From UMGS1649 sp045611765 (lineage in GTDB: Bacteria; Bacillota; Clostridia; TANB77; CAG-465): 64,000 bases of DNA. A program made the position numbers and the translations under genes. Below are positions 42,984 through 51,524 of the stretch, one piece after another (the first letter of the stretch is position 1; each line of letters begins with the position of its first letter). The stretch is from NCBI GenBank assembly GCA_045611765.1, contig JAZKXT010000012.1, positions 1-64,000 of the forward strand, read 5' to 3'. Below the pieces are notes generated by a model that was not told the origin of the DNA, did not search any database, and saw only the letters and a program-made list of their open reading frames with translations.

Positions 42984-43493
42984 ATGCCAAGCGCAAAAGT
43001 TTTAGAAGCAAAAAAAGCTCAAGTTAAAGAATTAGCTGAAAAACTTGCTAATGCTAAAATGACTTTCTTCGTAGACTATAAAGGAATAACAGTTGATGAA
43101 GATAAGGATTTAAGAAAAGCATATAGAGAAGCTGGTAACGAATGTATGGTTATCAAAAATTCTTTAATTAAGCTTGCTTGTAAAGAAGCAAAAATTGAAG
43201 GTTTAGACGAAGTTCTTGAAGGCCCTACAGCAGTAGTTATAGGAACTGAAGAATATACAACTGGACCAAAAATTGCATATGATTTTGCAAAAACTCATGA
43301 TTTCTATAAATTTAAAGCTGGAATCATGGATGGTAAAGCAGTAAACGTTGAAGAAGTTAACAAACTTGCTAAATTACCATCAAAAGAAGTTCTACTTACT
43401 CAACTTGCTTCTGCCCTTATCGGTAACATACGTAACCTAGCAGTAGTACTTGATCAAGTAGCAAAGAAAAACGAGGAACAAGTTAGTGCCTAA
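42984..43493 (+). CDS. rplJ: 50S ribosomal protein L10
   Basis: A 169-residue L10: VKELAEKLANAKMTFFVDYKG..., later a C-terminal helix that docks L7/L12 dimers. It anchors the stalk to 23S rRNA and is the autoregulator that binds the leader at 42834. SD AAGGAAGGAG. Together with rplL it is separated from rplK-rplA by about 6 kb. Confidence 0.96.
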   Translation: MPSAKVLEAKKAQVKELAEKLANAKMTFFVDYKGITVDEDKDLRKAYREAGNECMVIKNSLIKLACKEAKIEGLDEVLEGPTAVVIGTEEYTTGPKIAYDFAKTHDFYKFKAGIMDGKAVNVEEVNKLAKLPSKEVLLTQLASALIGNIRNLAVVLDQVAKKNEEQVSA

Positions 43494-43527
43494 TAGACTA
43501 ACATAGAAATTTAAGGAGGATTTTAAA

Positions 43528-43902
43528 ATGGAAAAAATAGAAAAAATAATCGCTGAAGTTGAAACTTTAACAGTTTTAGAACTAGCAGATTTAGTAAAAG
43601 CAATCGAAGAAAAATTTGGAGTATCTGCAGCTGCAGCAGTTGTAGCAGTAGCAGGTGGAGCAGCAGCAGGAGCAGCAGCTGGTGAAGAAAAAACAGAATT
43701 TAACGTAGTTCTTAAAGATGCAGGAGCTAGCAAAATTCAAGTAATCAAAGCAGTAAGAGAAGCTACAGGTCTTGGGCTTAAAGAAGCTAAAGATTTAGTT
43801 GATGGAGCACCAGCAACAGTTAAAGAAAACGTAGCTAAAGAAGAAGCTGAAAAAATGAAAGCAGCTTTAACAGAAGCAGGCGCAACAGTTGAACTTGTTT
43901 AA
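43528..43902 (+). CDS. rplL: 50S ribosomal protein L7/L12
   Basis: A 124-residue L7/L12: N-terminal dimer domain (VLELADLVKAIEEKFGVSAA), an Ala/Gly-rich hinge, and the factor-binding C-terminal domain (KIQVIKAVREATGLGLKEAK, LVDGAPATVKE). It recruits translational GTPases. SD AAGGAGG. rpoB, the usual next gene, is absent; a terminator follows. Confidence 0.97.
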   Translation: MEKIEKIIAEVETLTVLELADLVKAIEEKFGVSAAAAVVAVAGGAAAGAAAGEEKTEFNVVLKDAGASKIQVIKAVREATGLGLKEAKDLVDGAPATVKENVAKEEAEKMKAALTEAGATVELV

Positions 43903-43925
43903 TCTAAATTAAAAATACAATAAAT

Positions 43926-43957
43926 AAAACACTTCGGAATTTATCCGAAGTGTTTTG
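43926..43957 (+). terminator. Terminator of rplJ-rplL
   Basis: Perfect stem AAAACACTTCGGA / TCCGAAGTGTTTT; also usable by the convergent 43963 gene. Confidence 0.92.
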
Positions 43958-43962
43958 TGCTT

Positions 43963-44418
43963 TTAAAGGCTGTTGTTTTTCTGGAATCTGTAATTGCGCA
44001 TTTCTTTTTCAAATTGGTACACCGCTACTATGTGATTAACTTGTCTTTTGCCTGCTTTAGTACGATGTTTCTTTACAAGATACTCTAAATAGTAATAGCC
44101 ATAAAATACAGACATACAAGTGGTAGCAACTACAAGTAGCCAAGCTAAGTTATAGAAGAAGCCAAAGTTAACGATGTAATCTCCATCTATAAAATCATAA
44201 TTGTAAAACCAGGTAGAAGCTACAGTGTAACCGTTTTGCCGCATGAAAATGATTTCGCTTTTGTGAGGTTCGGGAATACTGTCAATGCTATAATAGGTGA
44301 TTGCGGATTCGTTGTAGATGAGTGTTGTGATTACGAGTACGATGCAACAAGCGGCAAGTACGAATAACCAGAACGTTAATTTCTCTCTGAGGAAATCTCC
44401 TCTTTTGTTAGTGGACAT
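43963..44418 (-). CDS. Two-helix membrane protein of unknown function
   Basis: A 151-residue protein with hydrophobic segments at about 14-36 and 84-108, an extracytoplasmic loop of about 45 residues between them, and a basic C-terminus (KKHRTKAGKRQVNH). ATG at 44418 stands behind GGAGG; the longer start lies within that SD. Its mixed codon use differs from tex and rplL. Monocistronic, divergent from tex. No family recognised. Confidence 0.68.
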   Translation of the reverse strand: MSTNKRGDFLREKLTFWLFVLAACCIVLVITTLIYNESAITYYSIDSIPEPHKSEIIFMRQNGYTVASTWFYNYDFIDGDYIVNFGFFYNLAWLLVVATTCMSVFYGYYYLEYLVKKHRTKAGKRQVNHIVAVYQFEKEMRNYRFQKNNSL

Positions 44419-44454
44419 AGTGTTGACCTCCATCTTTATATTTAATATAACATA

Positions 44455-44483
44455 ATTATATCATAAATTAGGCCAAAAAGCAA
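44455..44483 (-). promoter_or_regulatory. Promoter of the 43963 gene
   Basis: Minus strand TTGCTT (44483-44478), 17 bp, TATAAT (44460-44455). Confidence 0.65.
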
Positions 44484-44504
44484 ATTTATGTAAACGAACT
44501 ACAT

Positions 44505-44533
44505 TTGACAAATCCACGCAATAGTTATATAAT
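44505..44533 (+). promoter_or_regulatory. Consensus promoter of tex
   Basis: TTGACA (44505-44510), 17 bp, TATAAT (44528-44533). Confidence 0.85.
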
Positions 44534-44557
44534 ACGCATGGAAAGAAGAGGTATAAT

Positions 44558-46705
44558 ATGAATGAACAAATAATAAACAGCATAGCAGCAAATTTAAATG
44601 TAAGAACAAATCAAGTAAAAAGTGTTTTGGATTTACTAGAACAAGGAAATACAATCCCTTTTATAGCTAGATATAGAAAAGAAGCAACGGGTGCTCTTGA
44701 CGAAGAACAAATTAGAAGTATTAACGAAGTGTATGAATACCAAGTAAATCTTTTAAAAAGAAAAGAAGACGTTATTAGACTTATAGATGAAAAGGGAATG
44801 CTTACAGAAGAACTTGAAAAAGAAATTATGGCAGCTTCCAAGCTTGTTGAGGTTGAAGATTTATATAGACCATTTAAGGAAAAGAAAAAGACAAAAGCAA
44901 CTGAAGCGATTAAGCTTGGATTACAGCCATTAGCAGATAAGATATTAGAATTTCCTATAAACGGTTCGTTAGAAAATTTAGCAAAGGATTTTATTACAGA
45001 TAAAGTTGAAACAGTTGAAGCAGCACTAACAGGAGCTAAATATATAATTGCCGAAAATATAAGCGATAATAGTAGATTTAGAGGATGGATTAGAAAATAT
45101 ACATATAACTTTGGAACATTAGTGTCTAAGAAAAAGAAAAATGCCGAAGATGAAAATCATGTTTATGATATGTATTATGAATATTCAGAATCTATAAAAC
45201 ATGTAAAGCCGCATAGAGTACTTGCATTAAATAGGGGGGAAAAAGAAGGCGTTTTAAGTGTAGCAATAGCTGTAGATAATACAGATATATTAGCACATAT
45301 AGAAAAGTTCAGTATAAAAAATAAAAACTCATTTGTAGTAAATACAGTTAAAGAAGCTATAGTTGATTCTTATGATAGACTTATTGCTCCAAGTATTGAA
45401 AGAGAAATACGTTCAGAGCTAACAGAAAAAAGCAGTGAAGTTGCAATAAATGTATTTGCTAAAAACTTAGAGAAACTATTACTTCAACCACCTATGAAAG
45501 ATAAAACTGTGCTTGGTCTAGATCCGGCATTTAGAACTGGTTGTAAGCTTGCAGTAATAGATAGAACAGGTAAGTATTTAGATATATCTGTTATATATCC
45601 TCATGAACCAAAGAACGAAACGTTAAAAGCAAAATTGCATGTATTAAACTTAATAGATAAATTTAATATAGATATAATAGCTATAGGAAATGGTACCGCT
45701 TCAAGAGAAAGTGAAGCTTTCATTGTGGATGTAATAAAAGATGCAAAAAGAAAAGTGGAGTACATTATAGTAAATGAGGCTGGGGCAAGTGTGTATTCGG
45801 CGTCGAAACTTGCAATAAGTGAATTCCCAGATTTACACGTTGAAGAAAGAAGTGCAATTTCTATTGCAAGAAGACTTCAAGATCCGTTATCTGAACTTGT
45901 TAAAATAGATTCTAAATCTATTGGAGTAGGACAATACCAACATGATGTACCAGAAAAAAGGTTAGATGAATCATTAGATTTTGTTGTATCTAAAGCAGTT
46001 AATATGGTTGGCGTAAATATAAATACAGCAAGTGGAGAACTTTTAAAATATGTTTCTGGAATGAACAAAAAAGCAATAGATAAACTAATTTCATATAGAG
46101 ATGAAAACGGTAAAATAGTGTCTAGAGAAAAGCTTAAAAAATCTAAAGTTTTAAGCGATAAAGTTTATGAACAAGCGATAGGTTTTATGCGTATTGAAGG
46201 TGGAGAAAATCCATTGGATAGAACAGGAATACATCCAGAAAGTTATGGTGTAGCAGAAGCAATATTGAAAATGTTAGAAATGAAAGTGACAGATATAGGC
46301 TCTGAGAAGTTAATTGAGGCGTTAGAAAAAACAGATGCAAAAGAACTCGAAGAAACGTTAAAAACGGATAAATATACGTTAGAGGATGTTATAAAGGCGT
46401 TAAAATCACCTGCAAGAGATCCTCGTGATGATTTTGAAAAACCACTTCTTAAAAGTGATATATTAAAGCTAGAAGATTTAAAAGTAGGTATGAAACTTCA
46501 AGGAACAGTTAGAAATGTTGTAGACTTTGGTGTGTTTATAGATATAGGATTAAAGAATGATGGTATGGCACATATTTCAAAACTTACAAATAAATATATT
46601 AAGCATCCGCTGGAAGTTGTTAGTGTTGGAGATATTGTTGACTGTTATGTTATTGAAATAAAATTAGATAAGAAGAAAGTAGCTTTATCTTTGTTAGAAC
46701 CTTAA
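44558..46705 (+). CDS. tex: Tex family RNA-binding protein
   Basis: A 715-residue Tex protein of usual length. It begins with the Tex N-terminal helices (IPFIARYRKEATGALDEEQI), has the YqgF-like RNase H fold (VLGLDPAFRTGCKLAVIDRTG), a helix-hairpin-helix region (NINTASGELLKYVSGM) and a C-terminal S1 domain (GMKLQGTVRNVVDFGVFIDI). Tex relates to eukaryotic Spt6 and binds nucleic acids; it affects transcription in several bacteria. SD AGAGG. Two long palindromes follow. Confidence 0.95.
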   Translation: MNEQIINSIAANLNVRTNQVKSVLDLLEQGNTIPFIARYRKEATGALDEEQIRSINEVYEYQVNLLKRKEDVIRLIDEKGMLTEELEKEIMAASKLVEVEDLYRPFKEKKKTKATEAIKLGLQPLADKILEFPINGSLENLAKDFITDKVETVEAALTGAKYIIAENISDNSRFRGWIRKYTYNFGTLVSKKKKNAEDENHVYDMYYEYSESIKHVKPHRVLALNRGEKEGVLSVAIAVDNTDILAHIEKFSIKNKNSFVVNTVKEAIVDSYDRLIAPSIEREIRSELTEKSSEVAINVFAKNLEKLLLQPPMKDKTVLGLDPAFRTGCKLAVIDRTGKYLDISVIYPHEPKNETLKAKLHVLNLIDKFNIDIIAIGNGTASRESEAFIVDVIKDAKRKVEYIIVNEAGASVYSASKLAISEFPDLHVEERSAISIARRLQDPLSELVKIDSKSIGVGQYQHDVPEKRLDESLDFVVSKAVNMVGVNINTASGELLKYVSGMNKKAIDKLISYRDENGKIVSREKLKKSKVLSDKVYEQAIGFMRIEGGENPLDRTGIHPESYGVAEAILKMLEMKVTDIGSEKLIEALEKTDAKELEETLKTDKYTLEDVIKALKSPARDPRDDFEKPLLKSDILKLEDLKVGMKLQGTVRNVVDFGVFIDIGLKNDGMAHISKLTNKYIKHPLEVVSVGDIVDCYVIEIKLDKKKVALSLLEP

Positions 46706-46751
46706 ACAGTAATTTATAATAGTAATATTAATAAGTAAACAAAAAAGAGAG

Positions 46752-46815
46752 CAGTTTAAAGTGCACCCCAAATGTTAAACATTTTTGTCTAACATTTTGG
46801 GTGCACTTCAAACTG
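46752..46815. repeat. Long palindrome 1 downstream of tex
   Basis: Arms of 26 bases (46752-46777 and 46790-46815) with only two mismatches and a 12-base loop. It contains TGTCTAACATTTTGGGT (46786-46802), which recurs in palindrome 2. No T-run follows, so it is not a simple terminator. Confidence 0.85.
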
Positions 46816-46860
46816 AACTGAACCCAAAAAGTGTCTAACATTTTGGGTTCAGTTCAGTTT
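46810..46860. repeat. Long palindrome 2, overlapping palindrome 1
   Basis: Perfect arms of 20 bases (46810-46829 and 46841-46860) with an 11-base loop. The direct repeat TGTCTAACATTTTGGGT is at 46832-46848. The left arm shares 46810-46815 with palindrome 1, so the two hairpins are mutually exclusive at their bases. It may terminate the minus-strand gene at 46875. Confidence 0.85.
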
Positions 46861-46874
46861 ATTTACCTCTATAA

Positions 46875-47183
46875 TTACCTGTTTTCGGGGATATAGAATA
46901 CTTTTTTAAAAGTTACTCTATTGTTTTGAACATAAAAGCTAATGTTATCGCCCGACTTAAGATTTAACAGCTCTCTTGCAAGTTTTGGAACAAAGAAGCG
47001 ATTGTGATCGTCTAAATGAACTTCGCCAAGACAGTAACGCTTGGAGTTTTGTGAAGAAGGATTGTCTATGAAAAGCTCTTTGCCACAAACGAAAAGTCTT
47101 AACTCGTTTGAAAAATCCGTATGAGAAATTTTGATGAGGTCTTTAGGTACAACTAACCGATTTTGATTGTCAATTTTTGCCAT
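46875..47183 (-). CDS. Mini MraZ/AbrB-like double-domain protein, copy 1
   Basis: A 102-residue protein made of two similar halves of about 45 residues. Each has a swapped-hairpin start: KIDNQNRLVVPKDL and HLDDHNRFFVPKLA, with a DxxxR motif (DNQNR, DDHNR) like the two halves of MraZ, though MraZ is about 140 residues. The second half continues LLNLKSGDNISFYV, like AbrB-type transcription factors. Probably DNA-binding. Own promoter, SD AAAGGAG. Two paralogues lie just upstream. Confidence 0.7.
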   Translation of the reverse strand: MAKIDNQNRLVVPKDLIKISHTDFSNELRLFVCGKELFIDNPSSQNSKRYCLGEVHLDDHNRFFVPKLARELLNLKSGDNISFYVQNNRVTFKKVFYIPENR

Positions 47184-47271
47184 AGTGAATACTCCTTTAA
47201 ATACTTATAGTTGATAATTGTTGACATCAAGAAAGACAATTGTATTTCTTCATATCTATATAATCTGTATT

Positions 47272-47300
47272 ATTATACCATAAGGTAAACATAATATCAA
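47272..47300 (-). promoter_or_regulatory. Promoter of copy 1
   Basis: Minus strand TTGATA (47300-47295), 17 bp, TATAAT (47277-47272). Confidence 0.7.
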
Positions 47301-47414
47301 TAGCGTTATTATTCTATAGAGAGTAAAGGCTACTAGTTATAAAGAATAGTTTATATTCTTAAATTTAAATGGGAATTATTTATTAATTTTTGTGTTTAGT
47401 TTAAATAATATAAC

Positions 47415-47442
47415 AATACCAGCCTTATATAAAGCTGGTATT
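47415..47442 (-). terminator. Terminator after copy 2
   Basis: Stem AATACCAGC / GCTGGTATT, 21 bases past the copy 2 stop codon, followed on the minus strand by GTTATATT. Confidence 0.7.
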
Positions 47443-47462
47443 ATTACATTATTTTGTGATAA

Positions 47463-47753
47463 CTACAAAATACGCTTAAATGTAGGCTTGCCCTTGTAGA
47501 TGGAAAATTCTATTTCATCTCCAGGATTAAAATTGAAAATGCAGCGAATATGTTGGTGTATAGTAAAAGTATGAGCCGCATTTAAAGTGATGCGCCCTAA
47601 ACAGGGAATAGAGTAATTTATGGATGATGGATTGTCTATAACGAGATTACCGTTATAAACATAAAGACATAACATACGATTTATGTCTATATTACTTTCA
47701 TTAATAATAGTTTGTGGTAGCGTTATTTGGTAACGCGAATTCATCTTTGACAT
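47463..47753 (-). CDS. Mini MraZ/AbrB-like double-domain protein, copy 2 (diverged)
   Basis: A 96-residue paralogue. The middle LVIDNPSSINY and CLGRITL and the ending FNPGDEIEFSIY align with copies 1 and 3, but both DxxxR motifs have decayed: NSRYQ in the first half and NAAHT in the second. It may have lost DNA binding or changed specificity, possibly acting in heteromers with copy 3. It lies 26 bases downstream of copy 3 (SD AAGGAG), so they form an operon. Confidence 0.65.
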   Translation of the reverse strand: MSKMNSRYQITLPQTIINESNIDINRMLCLYVYNGNLVIDNPSSINYSIPCLGRITLNAAHTFTIHQHIRCIFNFNPGDEIEFSIYKGKPTFKRIL

Positions 47754-47779
47754 AATATCTCCTTATAGCCCAACCCAAA

Positions 47780-48103
47780 TTAGTAACTTTTTGTATGTAA
47801 TGTGTTAAGAATAGATGATGCTTTGAAAAATGATATATTGCCCCGGCAAAAACAACAAATGATATTGTCGTTAGGCGATATATTTAAGTATTTGCGTGCA
47901 AGACGAGGGACAACAAATCTTCTGTCTTCATCCAAATGGATTATACCAAGGTAGCGGTACTCTTCGTTTTGCGGGGTGAGATTTCCTAAAAAGAATTGAT
48001 TGTACCGAAGAAAGGCGGCGACATCTTTTGAGAAATCTATATCGGCGTTATCTACGAAAAAGCGTGGAATCGTTAATCGATTCCGGGAATCGAGTTTTGG
48101 CAT
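47780..48103 (-). CDS. Mini MraZ/AbrB-like double-domain protein, copy 3
   Basis: A 107-residue paralogue with intact motifs in both halves: KLDSRNRLTIPRFF (DSRNR) and IHLDEDRRFVVPRLAR (DEDRR). The linker FLGNLTPQNEEYRYLG matches LFIDNPSSQNSKRYCLG of copy 1. The C-terminus is about ten residues longer. ATG 48103 follows AAAGGAG; GTG 48112 is inside that SD. First gene of the copy 3-copy 2 operon. Predicted transcriptional regulator. Confidence 0.7.
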   Translation of the reverse strand: MPKLDSRNRLTIPRFFVDNADIDFSKDVAAFLRYNQFFLGNLTPQNEEYRYLGIIHLDEDRRFVVPRLARKYLNISPNDNIICCFCRGNISFFKASSILNTLHTKSY

Positions 48104-48134
48104 TTGTTTCACTCCTTTAAATTATTATTGCACT

Positions 48135-48163
48135 ATTATATCACAAAGTATACATAAAAACAA
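48135..48163 (-). promoter_or_regulatory. Probable promoter of copies 3 and 2
   Basis: Minus strand TTGTTT (48163-48158), 17 bp, TATAAT (48140-48135). Confidence 0.55.
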
Positions 48164-48186
48164 ATTAATAACTGCTTAATAATAAA

Positions 48187-48211
48187 AAAAGAACGATTTA
48201 ATCGTCCTTTT
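48187..48211 (-). terminator. Terminator of the por operon
   Basis: Minus-strand stem AAAAGGACGATT / AATCGTTCTTTT with one mismatch, followed by TTTATT. Confidence 0.75.
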
Positions 48212-48236
48212 AATGAAATATTTATATTTTAACTTT

Positions 48237-49181
48237 TTATTGGCTTGTTAATTTTTCCATTTCAAGTAGGTAGTTCCACTTTTTATCTACTTCTTCTTGT
48301 ATTTCTTGTATCATCCATTCGTTACCTGGTTCGAATAAGTGTTTAAATCTTCTTTGTGGTTTTAAAAATTCTTCAACAGGTAATTTCTTCGCAGGTTTAT
48401 ATGTAATTTTGTACACACCGTTTACAACTTCATAAAGTGGCCAGAAACAAGTGTCAACTGCATATTTTTCAAGCTGTATTAAATCTGATGGTTCATACCC
48501 CCAACCTCTAGGACAAGGTGCAAGGGTGTTTATAAATGCAGGCCCAGCAGTATAAATTGCTTTTTCAGCTTTTTCATATATGTCTTTGAAATTTCCAATC
48601 ATAGCAGTTTGAGCTACATATGGGATATTATGTTTAACCATTATTTCAGTTAAATCCTTTCTTGGTTGTGATTTCCCTTTTAAAATCTTACCAACAGGAG
48701 AAGTAGTAGCATCTGAAAACTTTGGAGTTGCAGATGAACGTTGAGTACCAGTATTCATATATGCTTCGTTATCGTAACAAACATATACCATATCGTGGCC
48801 TCGTTCCATAGCGCCTGACAAACTTTGCAATCCTATATCATAAGTACCGCCGTCACCGCCAAATGCGATAAATTTAGTATTTTTCTTAATTTTACTTTTT
48901 CTACTTAAAGCTTTGTATGCGGCTTCAACACCTGAACAAGTAGCAGCAGCATTTTCAAATGCGGAATGTATAAATGAAGAATCTTTCCAAGATGTATATG
49001 GGTATATGCAACTAGATACTTCTAAACAACCAGTAGCAGAAGTTATTACAACTTCGTCTTCAGGTTTTACTGCACGAAGTATTGTACGTATTGCAGGTGG
49101 TGCACCACAACCTGCACACATTCTATGTCCGCTGGTAAATCTAACTTTGTTATTTACAACTTCTTTTAAACTATATGCCAT
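48237..49181 (-). CDS. porB: Pyruvate-type 2-oxoacid:ferredoxin oxidoreductase, beta subunit
   Basis: A 314-residue TPP-binding subunit. CAGCG near residue 25 supplies cluster ligands, GDGGTYDIG is the TPP/Mg motif, and NEAYMNTGTQRSSATP is typical of POR beta. With the other three subunits it oxidises pyruvate to acetyl-CoA, CO2 and reduced ferredoxin, a central anaerobic reaction. ATG 49181 follows GGAGGTG; GTG 49190 overlaps it. Last gene of porCDAB. Confidence 0.93.
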   Translation of the reverse strand: MAYSLKEVVNNKVRFTSGHRMCAGCGAPPAIRTILRAVKPEDEVVITSATGCLEVSSCIYPYTSWKDSSFIHSAFENAAATCSGVEAAYKALSRKSKIKKNTKFIAFGGDGGTYDIGLQSLSGAMERGHDMVYVCYDNEAYMNTGTQRSSATPKFSDATTSPVGKILKGKSQPRKDLTEIMVKHNIPYVAQTAMIGNFKDIYEKAEKAIYTAGPAFINTLAPCPRGWGYEPSDLIQLEKYAVDTCFWPLYEVVNGVYKITYKPAKKLPVEEFLKPQRRFKHLFEPGNEWMIQEIQEEVDKKWNYLLEMEKLTSQ

Positions 49182-49193
49182 ATGAAACACCTC

Positions 49194-50369
49194 CTAGTCT
49201 CTTACGCCAAGGTAATATGTATTGTTTGCACTATTACCATTTTTAGCAACTTGATTTAAATCTTCAAATACTTTTTCAATATCTTTAGTTGTTACATCTC
49301 TACCACCAAGCCCATAAATATAATTTGAAGTAGGTAGTAGTATGTTACCTTTTGCAAGTCCAGCTACAATTTCGCTGTACATAGGACCAGACATACCATT
49401 TATACTGTCAGCTTTATCCATAATAGCTAAAGCCTTTAAATGTTTAAGTGAATTTGTGAGTTCAGTATATGGAAGAGGTCTAAACACTCTAGGCTTTAAA
49501 AGACCAGCTTTAATACCTTTTTCTCTTAATTCGTCTACAACAACTTTTGCAGTGCCCGCTGTAGAGTTAAGAACAACAATTCCAATTTCAGCATCATCTA
49601 ATTTATATGATTCAAACAAGTTATATTTTCTGCCAGAGATTTGCTCAAAGTCTTTAGTTATTTTTTGTATAACAGCTTTTGAGTCTATCATAGCATCAGC
49701 TAATTGTTTTCTATGCTCAAAGAAATAGTTTTGCAAATCTAGTGGCCCCATAGAAACATATTCATTGGGATTTAATAAATAATGTTTTGGATTATATTCT
49801 CCAACAAAATCTTTTACCACTTTATCTTCAAGTAGTTCTATTGTTTCAACAGAGTGTGATGTTATAAAACCATCATAGCATACCATAACAGGTAGCATAC
49901 ACTCTTCAGCAATTTTTACAGCCATTATAATATTATCATAAGCTTCTTGGTTTGTTTCACAGTATAGTTGTATGAAACCACAGTCTCTTGCACCCATTGA
50001 ATCTGAATGGTCGTTGTGTATGTTTATTGGAGCAGATACAGCTCTGTTTACACAAGTTAAAACTATAGGAAGTCTCATTCCACTTGCAATATATAACATT
50101 TCATACATTAGAGATAAACCTTGTGAAGATGTTGCAGACATTACTCTAGCTCCAGCTGCTGATGCACCTATTGCAGCAGACATAGCAGAGTGTTCGCTTT
50201 CAACAGCAACAAATTCTGTATCAACTGTACCATTGGCCACAAAGCTTGAAAAGTATTGCGGTATTTCTGTTGAAGGCGTTATTGGGTAAACTGGAACAAC
50301 ATCTGGATTAATTTGTTTCATTGCAAAAGCAACAGCTTCATTTCCGCTTAAACGTTCTCTTTTACTCAT
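49194..50369 (-). CDS. porA: Pyruvate-type 2-oxoacid:ferredoxin oxidoreductase, alpha subunit
   Basis: A 391-residue subunit beginning SKRERLSGNEAVAFAMKQIN with the pyruvate-binding YPITPSTEIP motif and ATSSQGLSLMYEMLYIASG. It supplies the substrate pocket of the TPP site. ATG 50369 is chosen behind AAGGAGG; ATG 50387 lies upstream of that SD. It overlaps the end of porD by eight bases (ATGAGTAA), so translation is coupled. Confidence 0.93.
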   Translation of the reverse strand: MSKRERLSGNEAVAFAMKQINPDVVPVYPITPSTEIPQYFSSFVANGTVDTEFVAVESEHSAMSAAIGASAAGARVMSATSSQGLSLMYEMLYIASGMRLPIVLTCVNRAVSAPINIHNDHSDSMGARDCGFIQLYCETNQEAYDNIIMAVKIAEECMLPVMVCYDGFITSHSVETIELLEDKVVKDFVGEYNPKHYLLNPNEYVSMGPLDLQNYFFEHRKQLADAMIDSKAVIQKITKDFEQISGRKYNLFESYKLDDAEIGIVVLNSTAGTAKVVVDELREKGIKAGLLKPRVFRPLPYTELTNSLKHLKALAIMDKADSINGMSGPMYSEIVAGLAKGNILLPTSNYIYGLGGRDVTTKDIEKVFEDLNQVAKNGNSANNTYYLGVRD

Positions 50370-50664
50370 TGTCGCAACCTCCTTCATCTACCATTTCTAT
50401 TGCACCAAAAGGACAAACTTTAGCACAAATGCCACAACCTTTACATTTTGAAAGGTCAAATCCAATCATTTTTTTACCATCTTCATGTAGAGTTGCATTA
50501 TCTGGGCAAGGTAAAATACACATCATACAATGTTTGCATTTTTCCTCAATATGTATAGGTCTTTTATTTCTCCATTCACCTGTAGTAAATCTCTCAGAGT
50601 TGCCATGTTCTAATATCATACCAGCCATAGGTAAATCACGAGCTTTCATTTTATCGTTTATCAT
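50362..50664 (-). CDS. porD: 2-oxoacid:ferredoxin oxidoreductase, delta subunit (2[4Fe-4S] ferredoxin)
   Basis: A 100-residue ferredoxin-like subunit with two CXXCXXCXXXC-type motifs: CKHCMMCILPC and CKGCGICAKVC. It carries electrons from the TPP site to ferredoxin. The N-terminal 35 residues (TTGEWRNKRPIHIEEKC) are usual for PorD. Three bases separate it from porC. Confidence 0.93.
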   Translation of the reverse strand: MINDKMKARDLPMAGMILEHGNSERFTTGEWRNKRPIHIEEKCKHCMMCILPCPDNATLHEDGKKMIGFDLSKCKGCGICAKVCPFGAIEMVDEGGCDNE

Positions 50665-50667
50665 ATA

Positions 50668-51237
50668 TTATACCTCCCTTGCTTCATCGTAAGCGCGAAG
50701 TACAGCTTTCATATTAGGCTCAATTACATCCGGCTTTTTCTCAAATTTATGTTTGAATGAATCTAGCATGTGAGATTCTAAATCTTGTTTTGTCATAAGT
50801 CCTGTTATTTTAATAACAGCTGCAAGTAAAGCGGTATTTGGAAAGTTTTTACCAATTGTCTCAAGTGCTATTTTTGAAGCATCAATTGTATAAATTTTTC
50901 CTTTATATTCTTTTAACATTTCTTTTACTTTACTACCTTCAAGACTAGTATTTACGAGAATCGCACCCGTATCCTTTAAGCCGTTTGTAACATCAACAGA
51001 ACCAATTAATGTATCATCTACAACTACCACATAATCCGGTTCATATATATTGGAATGAATACGTATAGGCTCATTATCTATCCTGTTATAAGCAGTTATA
51101 GGAGCGCCCATTCTTTCTGGTCCGTATTCTGGAAATCCTTGAATAAATTTTCCTGTATTAAAAGCAACATCGGCAAGTAATAATGATGCAGTTTTAGCAC
51201 CTTGACCGCCTCTGCCGTGCCATCTAATTTCTATCAT
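50668..51237 (-). CDS. porC: 2-oxoacid:ferredoxin oxidoreductase, gamma subunit
   Basis: A 189-residue subunit with the start IEIRWHGRGGQGAKTAS and FPEYGPERMGAPITAYNRI, both diagnostic for POR gamma. First gene of the operon, behind TAGGAGGG. The order gamma-delta-alpha-beta is the standard four-subunit arrangement; elsewhere many Clostridia use a fused single-chain PFOR. Confidence 0.93.
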   Translation of the reverse strand: MIEIRWHGRGGQGAKTASLLLADVAFNTGKFIQGFPEYGPERMGAPITAYNRIDNEPIRIHSNIYEPDYVVVVDDTLIGSVDVTNGLKDTGAILVNTSLEGSKVKEMLKEYKGKIYTIDASKIALETIGKNFPNTALLAAVIKITGLMTKQDLESHMLDSFKHKFEKKPDVIEPNMKAVLRAYDEAREV

Positions 51238-51261
51238 AAAACCCTCCTAAATAATAACATA

Positions 51262-51290
51262 AGTATATATTAATTTAGCTCAAATAGCAA
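51262..51290 (-). promoter_or_regulatory. Probable promoter of porCDAB
   Basis: Minus strand TTGCTA (51290-51285), 17 bp, TATACT (51267-51262), giving a leader of about 20 bases. Confidence 0.6.
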
Positions 51291-51474
51291 GAAAAAATAT
51301 ATATTTGTATATATTAATAGTTATTAGATATACCCAAAAATATTATAGAGATGGCTCGAAAAAGTTTTCATAAATATTTACAAATAAAATTCAAGACAGT
51401 ATAATACACAGCAAGAAGATAAATAAACACTGACGAATTGCAAAAATATGCATAATTCGACAGAAAATATTTTG

Positions 51475-51502
51475 TTGACAATGGATAAAAGTAAGATATA
51501 AT
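51475..51502 (+). promoter_or_regulatory. Promoter of the fused toxin-antitoxin gene
   Basis: TTGACA (51475-51480), 16 bp, TATAAT (51497-51502). Confidence 0.75.
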
Positions 51503-51524
51503 AACGTTAAGGGAGGAAAATAGT

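Noticed and set aside
46710..46870. Palindromes as the end of an insertion sequence
   Set aside because: No transposase frame is nearby and the palindromes are not terminal inverted repeats of any element; adjacent genes are intact.
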